Below are positions 25,794 to 40,188 of a DNA stretch of 64,000 bases, in pieces (the stretch's first letter is position 1; each line of letters starts with the position of its first letter). Under the pieces are notes generated by a model. It worked only from the letters and a program-made list of their open reading frames with translations. It did not search any database and was not told where the DNA came from. Both the position numbers and the translations under genes were made by a program. The DNA lies in the NCBI GenBank assembly GCA_051294375.1, contig CM119270.1, positions 17,171,904-17,235,903 on the forward strand, written 5' to 3'. The DNA is from Paraspadella gotoi. Its lineage: Eukaryota > Chaetognatha.

Positions 25794-25995
25794 ACTAAAC
25801 TAAACTAAACTAATAACCAGACTAAACTAAGGTCGACTGATCAGGTCAGGCTAAACTAAACTAAACTAAACTAAACTAAAGTAAACTAAACTAAACTAAA
25901 CTAAACTAAACTAAACTAAACTAAACTAAACTAAACTAAACTAAACTAATAACCAGACTAAACTAAGTTCGACAGATCAGGCCAGGCTTCATGTT
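25794..25995 (+). repeat. (CTAAA)n pentanucleotide array with a repeated flank
   Basis: About 25 near-perfect CTAAA units are bracketed by two copies of an AATAACCAGACTAAACTAAG segment (about 25811 and 25947) followed by a GTTCGAC(A/T)GATCAGG-type sequence. This makes a higher-order structure in which the pentamer array is one expanded part of a longer duplicated unit. It is non-coding. Confidence 0.8.
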
Positions 25996-25999
25996 AAAC

Positions 26000-26850
26000 G
26001 GGACCGTCGTCGTCGTCGTTGTTGTTGTCTTCGCTAAAATTGTTTGTCAAAATTTCCTCCACAAATAAATAAAAGAAAGTAAAAAAATTAAGAGAAATCA
26101 AAAAAATACGAAGATAAATCGATAAGTAGTAAATCACTAAATCACGAAAATTATAGAATTAAAGAAAGAAGAAAAGATAGAAGGAAGGAAAGAAAGACAG
26201 AAAAAAAAGAAAGAGGAAGACAGCGACTTCTCGTTTTCTTCATCGTCCTCATCATTTTTGCCTCCTCCTCCTCTTCCTCTTCCTCCCCCCCTCCTCCTCA
26301 TCTCCCTCTTGATTCACGAGGTTTTGCCCTTCGATTTATGGCAGGTGAATTCGGCGGACAAAAGGACTTCATGAATCTCGGCCACCGATTCTTCCAACCG
26401 GCGCCGGGCAGCGCCGGGCAGCGCCTCTGCCAACCCAACCTTACCCCACAGAGACAACCAAGTCACCTCACCTTTTCACGCCACTACTTGGCACTCCGAA
26501 ACTAATTCCTGCCCTTGTCGCTGGCCTTCTTCGGCCTCATGTCATTCGACTCCACTCTAACACACCCGGCAAATAGCAATCGCTCGTCATCTCACGCACC
26601 TCACGCCACCTCACGGGAATTTCCCTCCTTCAAGAACTCAATTTCTCTGTACCAATTGTTCGACGATTCCTCGAGAATGGCCTCACCCCTTTCTCCTAAG
26701 AATGTCCCCAACCCAAACCTTGTGAACCCTTTTGCCGGAAGTCGCCTCCTTGACGACTTTCGGACAAAGGGCGAAGATTCCGGCGTCCGGCCGACAAAAT
26801 GGCGGCCGACAAAATGGCGCCCGAACGAGAAAACAGAAGAGGAAAAATAA
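26000..26850. other. Spacer with low-complexity C- and A-rich tracts
   Basis: A (GTC)n run (26008-26025), purine tracts and a CCTCCTCCT tract (26258-26300) occupy this stretch. The 111-codon plus-strand frame at 26515-26850 has a tandem ACAAAATGGCGGCCG duplication but no recognisable domain. I see no supported gene. Confidence 0.35.
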
Positions 26851-27345
26851 TGCCGGGTAAAGACCGTGGAGAGAGCAGAGGGAGGAGCGGACGAGGACAG
26901 GAGGAGAGGAGAGGAGGAGGGTGAGGTACAGGAGGCATGGAGAGAAGAGGAGGGGAGGACAGGAGGAGAGAGAGAGGCAGCAGGGATCGAGGACAGGAGG
27001 GAAAGGGCGTGTGAGAAGGGGAGACGAGGGGCGAGGACAGGAGAGAGGCAAGAGAAGGGAGAGAAGAGGACAGCGCAGGAGAGAAGAGGAGAGAGCCAGG
27101 AGGAGAGAGTGGCAGAGTAAGAGGAGAGGAAGAGAGAGCTGAGAGCGACGAGGACAGGAGGGAGAGAGAGCAGGCAGAGGGGAGGAGGACGAGGAGAGAG
27201 AGAGGAGGAGGGAAGACAGCAGAGGGGCGAGAGAGAAGGATGAGAAGAGGGGATCGAGGAGGCAAGACAGTGAGGCAACTGAGAGAGGTACCGAGAGGAC
27301 AGTACGAGAGAGAGGGAAGAGTAGGGAAGGGTAGAGGGGAGGCAA
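26851..27345 (+). repeat. Long purine-rich (GA-rich) tract
   Basis: Nearly 500 bases are almost all purine on the plus strand, built from degenerate GAGGACAGGAGG-like units. The apparent 309-codon minus-strand Ser/Leu/Pro frame here (27530-26601) is the shadow of this tract. Such polypurine tracts can form triplexes. Confidence 0.75.
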
Positions 27346-27661
27346 AGAAGAATAAGAAAAGAGAGAAATGAGAAATGAGAGAGAAAAGTGAGTGATGACG
27401 GAAGCATTGAGAAAATCGCCGAGAAAACAGAGGGGACTAAGCTAGTTTTTAAGTTAGTCTGGCGCTTAAAAAAAAAGAAGATTAAATGTATTGATAAATT
27501 AATACTTGACTTAACTAGTCGAAAAATCATTTTAATACAAGTATTCGTCTAAATTCTTTTTCCTCATCCTCTTGCCTTCTCCCCTTGAAAATCAACGGCG
27601 TCGTTTCCGTTTTCGAGACCCGACCGGGTTTGGCGGGCGTCGTCGTCGCGTCGTCGTCGTC

Positions 27662-28647
27662 NNNNNNNNNNNNNNNNNNNNNNNNNNNNNNNNNNNNNNN
27701 NNNNNNNNNNNNNNNNNNNNNNNNNNNNNNNNNNNNNNNNNNNNNNNNNNNNNNNNNNNNNNNNNNNNNNNNNNNNNNNNNNNNNNNNNNNNNNNNNNNN
27801 NNNNNNNNNNNNNNNNNNNNNNNNNNNNNNNNNNNNNNNNNNNNNNNNNNNNNNNNNNNNNNNNNNNNNNNNNNNNNNNNNNNNNNNNNNNNNNNNNNNN
27901 NNNNNNNNNNNNNNNNNNNNNNNNNNNNNNNNNNNNNNNNNNNNNNNNNNNNNNNNNNNNNNNNNNNNNNNNNNNNNNNNNNNNNNNNNNNNNNNNNNNN
28001 NNNNNNNNNNNNNNNNNNNNNNNNNNNNNNNNNNNNNNNNNNNNNNNNNNNNNNNNNNNNNNNNNNNNNNNNNNNNNNNNNNNNNNNNNNNNNNNNNNNN
28101 NNNNNNNNNNNNNNNNNNNNNNNNNNNNNNNNNNNNNNNNNNNNNNNNNNNNNNNNNNNNNNNNNNNNNNNNNNNNNNNNNNNNNNNNNNNNNNNNNNNN
28201 NNNNNNNNNNNNNNNNNNNNNNNNNNNNNNNNNNNNNNNNNNNNNNNNNNNNNNNNNNNNNNNNNNNNNNNNNNNNNNNNNNNNNNNNNNNNNNNNNNNN
28301 NNNNNNNNNNNNNNNNNNNNNNNNNNNNNNNNNNNNNNNNNNNNNNNNNNNNNNNNNNNNNNNNNNNNNNNNNNNNNNNNNNNNNNNNNNNNNNNNNNNN
28401 NNNNNNNNNNNNNNNNNNNNNNNNNNNNNNNNNNNNNNNNNNNNNNNNNNNNNNNNNNNNNNNNNNNNNNNNNNNNNNNNNNNNNNNNNNNNNNNNNNNN
28501 NNNNNNNNNNNNNNNNNNNNNNNNNNNNNNNNNNNNNNNNNNNNNNNNNNNNNNNNNNNNNNNNNNNNNNNNNNNNNNNNNNNNNNNNNNNNNNNNNNNN
28601 NNNNNNNNNNNNNNNNNNNNNNNNNNNNNNNNNNNNNNNNNNNNNNN
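27662..28647. other. Assembly gap of 986 unknown bases
   Basis: The sequence is all N. GTC repeats flank the left edge (27625-27661) and TCTC and GTC repeats the right edge (28648-28820), so the gap probably hides repeat sequence. Confidence 0.95.
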
Positions 28648-28707
28648 TCTCTCTCTTCTCCCATCTTTCTCTCTCTCGTCTCATCTCTCTCGACCATAGC
28701 TCTCTCT

Positions 28708-28740
<33 letters not shown>

Positions 28741-29362
28741 TTCTTTTGACTTTCGCTTCGCCGACTTTTCAGTCGCCCTCGTCGTCGTCTCCGTCGTCGT
28801 CGTCGTCGTCGTCATCGTCCATCTGTCCGTCCGTCCGTCTGACCGTTGACGCCAAGAATCCCTTTCTCCGTCCGACGAAGTCAAAAGGCGAGAGAGAAAA
28901 ACTCAAAATATTAAAGGGACGATAAACAAAACGACGAAAGCATCAACAACAACAACGACAAAAAGCGACAACCAGCATCAATGATATTCACGCGAAGTCG
29001 TGAAAGTCGATCACGAGAGGGAATCGTGAAAAAAAACAAACTTTAAAACAACAATAATACTAAAAATAAAAAAAAAACCTAATAAATCGCAACCACATTA
29101 TTCGTTCACCAATTGGGTGATTTCTTCATTACATCCTCATTTCTCAGTCACTATCTTCACTTCAATCCCGAATGAGGGAGAGACCAATTCACGGACATCG
29201 TGAAAGTGATCCTCTCCGATTGAAGGACCTCGACCTGACGATGAGCTCATCCTGAGCTCACCCCGACTTCACCAACTACAGTTTCGGCGGAAGAGTCAAC
29301 TTGATGACCGCTACCTTACCCAAACTTCTAGATTCCACATCCTCACCCTTTCCCAAATAAAT
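28648..29362. other. Repeat-rich region upstream of the PRDM gene
   Basis: TC and GTC microsatellites fill 28648-28815, followed by a less repetitive AT-rich stretch up to the PRDM start. This is presumably the promoter and 5' UTR of the PRDM gene. No clear core promoter element was recognised. Confidence 0.35.
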
Positions 29363-32300
29363 ATGCACCCTTACCCTCTCCTCCATTTTCGCGCCTTTCC
29401 TCCTATGATTCCATCGACGCCGTTTTTTCCGGCTTCGTCCTTCGCGGCGCCGCTGTCCGGCCCGGCGGCGCCGGCGTCGTCATCGACCGGAATGGCGCTA
29501 CCTCTGCATCCGTTGGCGCTGATAGCGCCGGCGAGTGACGCCGTTTACGGGTGAAGAACGAACTTTGTTCGATTGTTCGCCAGTTGATTCATTCATTAGT
29601 TCGTTTTTTGGTTTGTTGATTAGCTGGTTTGCTTACACATACTTTAATTTGTTAATAACTTAGTTCGTCAGTTAAAGGTCTTTCATTGCATTGCATTGGT
29701 TTGTTTGCTCGCCATTGCATAAAGACACTTCTTTCAACGATTACACATAGAAGAAAATTTTTCTTTCGCGCCTTTACAAAAATATGCAATTGAGATTGTT
29801 TTTCTATAGATTAAACGCTAATAGTAAAATATTGTAACAGGGATAGTGTCCTTAACCCATCATAGCCTGATCAAAGTCAGATAGCTTAATTATTAAAGAA
29901 ATGAATAATTTTTATATTGGTTGTACCAATTTCATAAACTGAACATTTTGAACCTCTTGCATCCCATTTAATTAAAATAGTTTAACAAAAAACTGTATCC
30001 CTAACGTAATAATTATTATAATAATTACCTCTTCTTTGGCTTACAGATTGGCGCCTCAGCCGTCCTCCTTTCCTCGACGCCGAAACAATCTATCGATGCC
30101 TCCGCCACGGTCGCCGTCACCGGCGCTGCAGCCGCCGCTGCCGCCGCTGCCGGCCGGCGGCCGCTTCCGCCTCTTCCCTCTTTCCTCATCCTCCGCCAAC
30201 CAACACCGACCCCGCCCCTTCTCTCAACGCCCCGACGCCGCTTCGTCCGGCGTTCGACGTCACCGCGTCGCCGTTCCACGCTGCGGCGGCGACGGCGCCA
30301 GTCTCGTCAACAAGCCGTGCGGCGTCACCGGCGCCAACAATTTCCATGGCGGCGCTGAACTTGTGTCTCTTTGGTCGATCGAGGCCGATTCCATTGGACG
30401 CGAGTTTTTCAAAGTCGAGATGCGAAGTCTGCAAGAACGCCACTTCCGGTTTGTGATGGCATCACTTCTGGTTGGAGTGGATGTCACTTCGGGTGTCATT
30501 TTTAGTTGGAGTTAATGTCATTTAGGGTTGGAGTGAATGTCACGCCCGGTTAGAGCCTTGAGGGATTATCACTTCTGGTACGAGTGAATGTCACTCCAGG
30601 TTGCAGTGAATATCACTTCGGTCGAAGTGAATATATCCCTTCAATCTATCCACCTATCTATTTATCTATCAATCAATCTATCCGGCAGACGAATGCCCGT
30701 GGCATGGACCGCTCGAGGAGATGAGGGAACTCGTCGCTGCGTCGTCGTCGTCGGACAAAAGTAAATGAGTGATGTTGTAATGATGAAGTCACGATAAGTA
30801 GTAATGATGTGGTCGACCAAATGGATTTCAGGATGTTCTTCCGACGAATCGGACGACGTCGTCATCGATGTTGATGATTCCACTACGACTTCCGACAAGG
30901 ACAAGGTGAGAAATGGACATGGTGAGTGGACAAGGACATGGTGAAGAGTTGAAAAGGACAAGACAGAAACTGGATAAATACAATCTGAGAAGTGGAAAAG
31001 AAAAGGTGAGAACTGGACATGGACAAGCTGAGCAGTGGAAAAAGACATTGTGAAGAGTGGAAAAGGACAAGACAAGAACTGGATAAATACAAGCTGAGAA
31101 GTGAAAAAAAAAGATGAGAACTGGACAAGGACAATCTGAGCAGTGGAAAAAGTTCTTGGGAAGAGTGGAAAAGGACAAAATGAGGTGAGGAATTGACATG
31201 AAAAGGTGAGAATTAGCTTGAGGATTTCAATACTGGATAGATCATTGGATAGAACATTGGATAGAACATTGGATAGAACATGTACTTTAAAACTCTCCGC
31301 TCGATCTTTAAGGAGGACGAAAGAGTCGAAGAAATTCCTGATTCCTTCGGCTTTTGTCGATCTGCGATTCCTGGAGCCAAATTGGGGATTTACGCCAAAT
31401 CAAGGTTAATTAAATGTTGTTGAGCGTTGAATTATTTAACTTAACAGATGCTGTATCAAAGTGAGCCATACAACGTTAAAAATTACCGCTCATCAGATGT
31501 GCAATTAGAAACGCAATATAATTAGCAATCGCTTACATTGCGCAATAATTCCATTCAACGCGACTTTGATGACAGTTTAAAAAATGCCGTTCGAGCGAAA
31601 GTCAACTCGGAATGAGCTGCTATTTCAAAACGTCATCCTTCTAATTTGTTATTATCCAAGGTCCATCTGTTTGTAAACATTCTTTGGAAAGTAACTCTCT
31701 CGTTTCAGTTTCATTGGATTCATCGAGCGAGGGGAATATTTGCAATAATTACATTATTTTCAGCAATATTTGCCAACTTGTTCTACTAATTTACATTCTT
31801 AAATTTCCACATATCATAGAATTCTTCGGGGTTCCATCATCGGTCCTTACGAAGGCGAACCGGCGCCGCTCTCCCGAGCGTCGGATCGGAATACTGCGCC
31901 GTCGCCGCGAGCCGAGGACGCCGCATTTTCGCGGCGTCGAATCAGGGACGACGCCGGAGAGAACGCGTGGGAAATATTCGACGCCGATGGAAAGGAGGTG
32001 AAGACTGAAGTCGATGTTGAATAATGATATATAATTGAATAATTATTTTCAGTTCAGTCTAATCGTCCATTAAAAAGCTAATAAAATGAGAAACAGAGGC
32101 ATCTTCCTCCCTCCCCACGAAACCATTCCCCACAACACTTATCCACAATCCCCCAGATCGACCACATCCTAGTGGGGACTTCGTGGATGAGTCACATTCG
32201 ATTCGCTCGTCGCTCGAAGGAACAAAACTTGGAGGCTTTTCAAGTCGGGAAGAGAATCTACTATCGCGCCGTCAAAGACATTGGTGAATGAATGAATGAA

Positions 32301-34221
32301 TGTTGTGAGTGAGTGAGTGAGGTGAATGAATGAATGAATGAATGATTGAATGATTGAATGATGATTAATGAATGATGAATGAAATGATTGATTGAACGAA
32401 TGAATGAATGAGTGAGTGAATGAATGAGTGAGTGAATGAATGAATGAGTGACGATGAGTGGAGTGAATGGATGAATGAATATATGAGATGGATATTGGAT
32501 AAGCCATTAAATGACTATTGGAATTGGATTTGATGGATTTCATTTAACGATTTAATTGATTGAAAAATTGAATGATTCACTGTCGATTTGATTCATTAAT
32601 TCAAACATTAATAATGTCGCCACTGATTATGCAATAGGCCTTTCCGTCTCTCTTCTCTTTCCTTTGTGATTGAGCGAGTAAGCGACGGACCCAAAGCAGT
32701 CGTAGTCGAATGTCTTATCGTTGTACTTCTCGTTATTCTTAGCTCTTAAACTCGTGTTAGTCGTTGCCTTATTCTAATTACTATACTAATTGATCGATTT
32801 GTAATATTTGATTGGTTGATTGTTTCAGAACCTGGCAACGAATGTCTCGTCTTCTACTCCGACTCGGAATACGAATTCCATTTCGGAATTCCTATCGCTC
32901 GGAGACCAACGACGCCGGGGGAAGTCGGCGTTGTCGGCGACGGCGGCGTGGTGGACGGAAGTGGCGCGCCACGAGAGGAAAAAGTGAGAGAAACTTTAAT
33001 TAAATGTTAAAAAAGTCTGAGTTAATGCTTATCTATTTGTATATAATTTTGATTTCTTTAAAATTCTCATTTAGACTTACAGACTTAGCATATCGATAGT
33101 CTAGATGTATAAACTATATTAAGTTTACTGCATTTAAAAATTGTTTAAAGGCTAAATGTTTAAGAAATACTTGAATTCTAGAATTCTAGAATCTAATAAT
33201 TACTTTTATTCTTTTTTTATTTTATTTTTCTATTGTGAATGTCATTGTTATATTTTTGAAATCGAAAGAGAATTGATACAACCCAAGGTTAAAAAAACAT
33301 TCTGTCCTAGGTTACTATTAGATAGGTTATTAAATAAGTAATCTTTAATCTTTAAAAATCGTAGGCATACGCTCGCCTGTAAACAACCGAGGAAGAAGCG
33401 ATTCGGTCAGCGCTACGGAATCACTTCAGGTTGTCCGTCTGTCTGGCTAACTTTTTCTCATTCTTGGTCAGTCGGTCAGTCTAATTCTTAAAAACTTTCT
33501 CATGATTAGGGAATGATCAGTAGTCTGAACGGCGTCCCCGATTTCGGCGACTGGCATTTGTGGAAGTGTGGCCAATGCTCCAAGACCTTTACCCAAAGGA
33601 TTATGCTGCAAGTACATGTCTTAAAGCATAACACATTATAAAGGAAACGCTTATTTAACTCTTAAATATAACCTCATTAAATTGTTAACATCATTTCCAT
33701 TGATTATTTTTACCCGTTCCTCACTCCAGATGCATCTCTGCTCCAAGACCCCCAGCAACCCTTACCAATGCGGCTACTGTTGCCTCGTCTTCTCCTCCAC
33801 ATCCGAACTCCGCAACCACGTGGTCACCCACTCCTCGGATCGACCCTTCAAGTGTGGATTCTGTGGTCGAACCTTCGCCGGAGCCACCACGCTCAACAAC
33901 CACATCAGGACTCACACTGGTTGGTCGTCGTCGTTGTTGTTGTTTTCGTCCTCCTCGTCTTCATATCGGTCGTCGTCGTCGATTGTGTCGTCGTCGTCAT
34001 CGTCGTCATCCTTTTCATCGTCTTCTCATTCACGTCGCCGTCGTCGTCGTCGTCGTCCTGGCCGTATTCATTATTATTGATTTTTATTATCAGGCGAAAA
34101 ACCGTTCAGCTGCGACAATTGCGGAAAACAGTTTTGTCAGGCGACGCAACTCTCGAGGCATCAACGCCTGGCGACGGGAACAGAGTGTCAAAAGCAGGCG
34201 GTTTCAAGGAAGAACGATTGA
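29363..34221 (+). CDS. PRDM-family PR-domain zinc-finger protein (PRDM12/PRDM14-like)
   Basis: Ten exons: 29363-29550, 30047-30448, 30832-30905, 31277-31404, 31820-31997, 32157-32283, 32829-32983, 33510-33611, 33730-33919, 34094-34221. From exon 3 on the phases match at every junction. Exons 4-7 encode the PR (SET-like) domain: [76 protein letters not shown]. Exons 8-10 encode four zinc fingers; the first ([12 protein letters not shown], ending HLC) is C2HC as in PRDM14, two are C2H2, and the last ends H...TEC. The family represses or activates transcription in cell-fate decisions. The usual LLVWYG near the PR end is CLVFYSD here. Exon 2 reads well in one frame to about 30170 and in another afterwards, suggesting an assembly indel. 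Which PRDM it is needs a tree. Confidence 0.87.
30449..30650 (+). repeat. Tandem repeat starting at the PRDM exon 2 splice donor
   Basis: Imperfect units of about 20-30 bases, with GTCACTTC(T/C)GGTTGGAGTGAAT as theme, begin right at the exon 2 end (CCACTTCCG then GTTTGTG). The unit repeats the last exon bases plus the donor. About six copies are visible. Confidence 0.6.
30906..31205 (+). repeat. Tandem repeat starting at the PRDM exon 3 splice donor
   Basis: The exon ends GACAAGGACAAG and the intron starts GTGAGA. Through 31205 the words GGACAAG, GGACATG, GTGAGA and AGTGGAAAAG recur in units of about 30-60 bases, so exon-end plus donor sequence is amplified through the intron. Confidence 0.6.
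31226..31282 (+). repeat. 13-base repeat at the PRDM exon 4 acceptor
   Basis: Four near-identical copies of ATTGGATAGAAC(A) end at the chosen acceptor, ATTGGATAG then AACATG at 31277. Each copy contains an AG at the same place, so several alternative acceptors exist. Confidence 0.65.
32284..32480 (+). repeat. (GTGA)/(GAAT) tetranucleotide array at the PRDM exon 6 donor
   Basis: The intron begins GTGAATGAATGAATG immediately after exon 6 (32283) and continues as about 45 GAAT, GAGT and GATT units to 32480. Many copies read GTGAGT or GTGAAT, that is, donor-like sequence. Confidence 0.85.
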
Positions 34222-34648
34222 AAATTGACAATAATTAGTTTCTCGCAGGTTTAAATTTTAGCGAAAGTACATTGAAATTTAAAAAAAATGTCGAAATAAT
34301 GCTACAATTGCACCATACCTAATAAATAAAATTAAATACGTCCTGAGCTGAAAAACTTATATTTACGTAGGAAGTTGTTGGTCATTCTCGGGCGAATAAA
34401 CTTAGTCAAGTTACTGGAAATTGTGTCGCTTTAAGGAAACAAAAGACTTTTTGCTTCCGCTTGATAGAGACACCTATAGGATTTTTTTTTAAACAACCGT
34501 AGTTCGGCCCAAACAAATGACATTGAATGACGCAAAGTTTGAATCGACCGTCTATTTTTCAATTACTTTATGATATTATTAACTTCACAAAGAGAGCCAA
34601 CTTTACTCACAACAGTCATGACGTTAACAATGTCGTCGCGATATTTAA
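34222..34648. other. Short spacer between convergent genes
   Basis: About 430 bases separate the stop of the plus-strand PRDM gene (34221) from the stop of the minus-strand cysteine-rich gene (34649). It must hold both 3' ends. An AATAAA at 34321-34326 could serve the PRDM transcript. Confidence 0.45.
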
Positions 34649-37875
<3,227 letters not shown>

Positions 37876-38265
37876 ATTTTTTATGAATAATATTTAATTC
37901 CTTAACGAGTCGTTTCTGTTTACGAGTGGTAATTTAATAGCTAATTTTACAAATTGCGATTTCGTGACAATATTTTATTTCGTGAGAAAGGTATGTTACT
38001 TCTTAATTCAAATGTTTTTTTTAAATGAAAAGATTTTAAGCTATGAAAAGTGAAAAAAAAACATTATGGGAATTTAAAACAAAAGGCTTAAATTTCCGGT
38101 TGGCTACGGACATCTTTTGTATCCTTTATTAATCTGCTCTCCCCAGAAAAAAAAAGAACAACGTCAATTTACAGGGGAAAAAAAAACTGCGCGCTCGTTT
38201 ATTTTATTAGACATCAAATAATCATTTTTCATTTGTTTTTATTTGATAATTGTTTAACTGGAGCT

Positions 38266-40119
38266 TTATATGTCATCGGCGTTGAAATAAAAAAGTCTAA
38301 AAATAGCGACGGAAATGACGAAAGCGAGAGACTTGACGATGTCGGGACGATCTCCCTCGTTGCAAGGAGCTTTGCCTGAGACAAGGAGAGAGACAAGGCT
38401 GAGACAAGGCTGAGACAAGGTTGAGACAAGGATGAGACAAGGAAAAATGATGAGTGGAAAAGGGAAAACCAAAAATAGGAAAGAAAAAAAATAAGTGAAG
38501 ATAAAATTAAACGATTAAAACCCTCGAAATTTATATATAAAAAATGATTAATTACAAGTTATGTACAAATTTTAATAATTTTAAACAACAACAGCGACTA
38601 CAACCTTTGTTGCAAAAGCATATTGAGTTGACCTCGGCCTCGTTTCCGGTCGGGTGCCACGTCCCGGTCGTCGTCCGCACCTTTTTCCGGCAAATCTGTT
38701 TCATTCCTTCCGTCAAGACGCCGGATTTTAATCGGTTGATGTATCGACACTCGGCGGACAACTTGCTCGGGCCGATCCCGAAGGTCCGCGCCTCTGGCGG
38801 TCGGAGAAAGGGAATGAGTAAGATAATATTTAAGATAGGTAAGGAAGAGATAACATCTTTCTTGTATAATAAATTAATAATAATAGATATATAAAAATGT
38901 ACTTACTGTTGCACTCGCAAACTCCGCTGGAGTTGAGAGGTTTGCACGACATCTAAATGGTAATGATTTTACAGATTAATTTGATAACAATTAATGGTAA
39001 TAACGATAATACAAATATAATATAAATATAATACAGTATATAAAATATAATATTTCAAGATGTTCTTCATTCCCAGTCAGAAAGTTAAAGGCTCTTATCA
39101 ATTACTTTATAAAAAAGTATAAGTTTCAAAACTTTCACTAAATGTAAACATATAGTCACAGAAAAACCCCATCATCGCCAGCGAAGTTCACGCTTCCCCC
39201 AACCCATTCACCTTCTCCACAAAATCACAAATGGCGTCGTGAGGCGTCAGCTCAGTTTTCTTCACGATTTTCACTTCGCATCTTCTCGGTTCATCGGGCG
39301 ATTTTGGGATGATCAGGCGACAGGCCTTGTAGGCAGGCGAACACCTGCAGGTCTTCCTTTTGCTCACTTCCTGGACGAAGAAGGGGGGGGGGAAACGGTT
39401 TGAAGGCGTCGCCATTGTGGAAAAGTTGTTGTCGTTGTGATCGTCACTGTAACCGATGATAAAGCTCATCGCCTTTGGGTTTAATCTTCCCTCATCTTTC
39501 ACGATGTACAAAGGTTAAACGCCGTATTTATTATCGATTATTTAATTATTTATTATTTATCATTCGCCATTTTTGTTAATCGACAACCGTTTTCTCGTTA
39601 ATAATTCTATTTAATAACGAAATATCTTTTATTCACATTCTGACTTCTCTCACCACTGTTTCGCAGACTCCTCTCCCCGGACATAACTTGGCTCCGCTCA
39701 TAATCAGATTGTCGATTTTATCGAACTTGTCCCCGGGCGAAACGTAAGTGGCGGCGCACTTACCTCCCTTACCCGCGCAGATTCGGGTCTTACCCGCTGA
39801 AAGGGGGGAGGTGGGGGAAATGAGGAAATGAGAGAGGTGAGGGAAATGAGAAAATGTAGGGTTACGATAGACGTTGGATATTGGACATTAAACAATTGCA
39901 TAAATGTCGGCCATTGTTGACTCAGTCGCAGACATTGCGAACGGTGAAAAATTTACTTACCTCGTAGATTTTTGAACCTATTTTTTTCACATCTCGCGAT
40001 TCTCGTGAATTCACTTGGTCACCGTTCACCCTCTCTATCTCGCTTGCTCCTCTATTTTCTCCCGCTTACTTTTCTTCACCCTCACTGCCATTTTTCATTT
40101 TCTCTTTCACCCTAAAATA

Positions 40120-40188
<69 letters not shown>

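Noticed and set aside
26601-27530. 309-codon minus-strand Ser/Leu/Pro frame
   Set aside because: It is produced by the polypurine tract on the plus strand; low complexity, no motif and no splice context.
27527-28925. Four frames of 375-446 codons on both strands
   Set aside because: Almost all of their length is the N gap, so they carry no evidence.
33361-33432. Possible extra PRDM exon ending at a CAG/GT
   Set aside because: In the phase required by exon 7 it hits a stop after five codons, and exon 7 joins exon 8 directly in phase.
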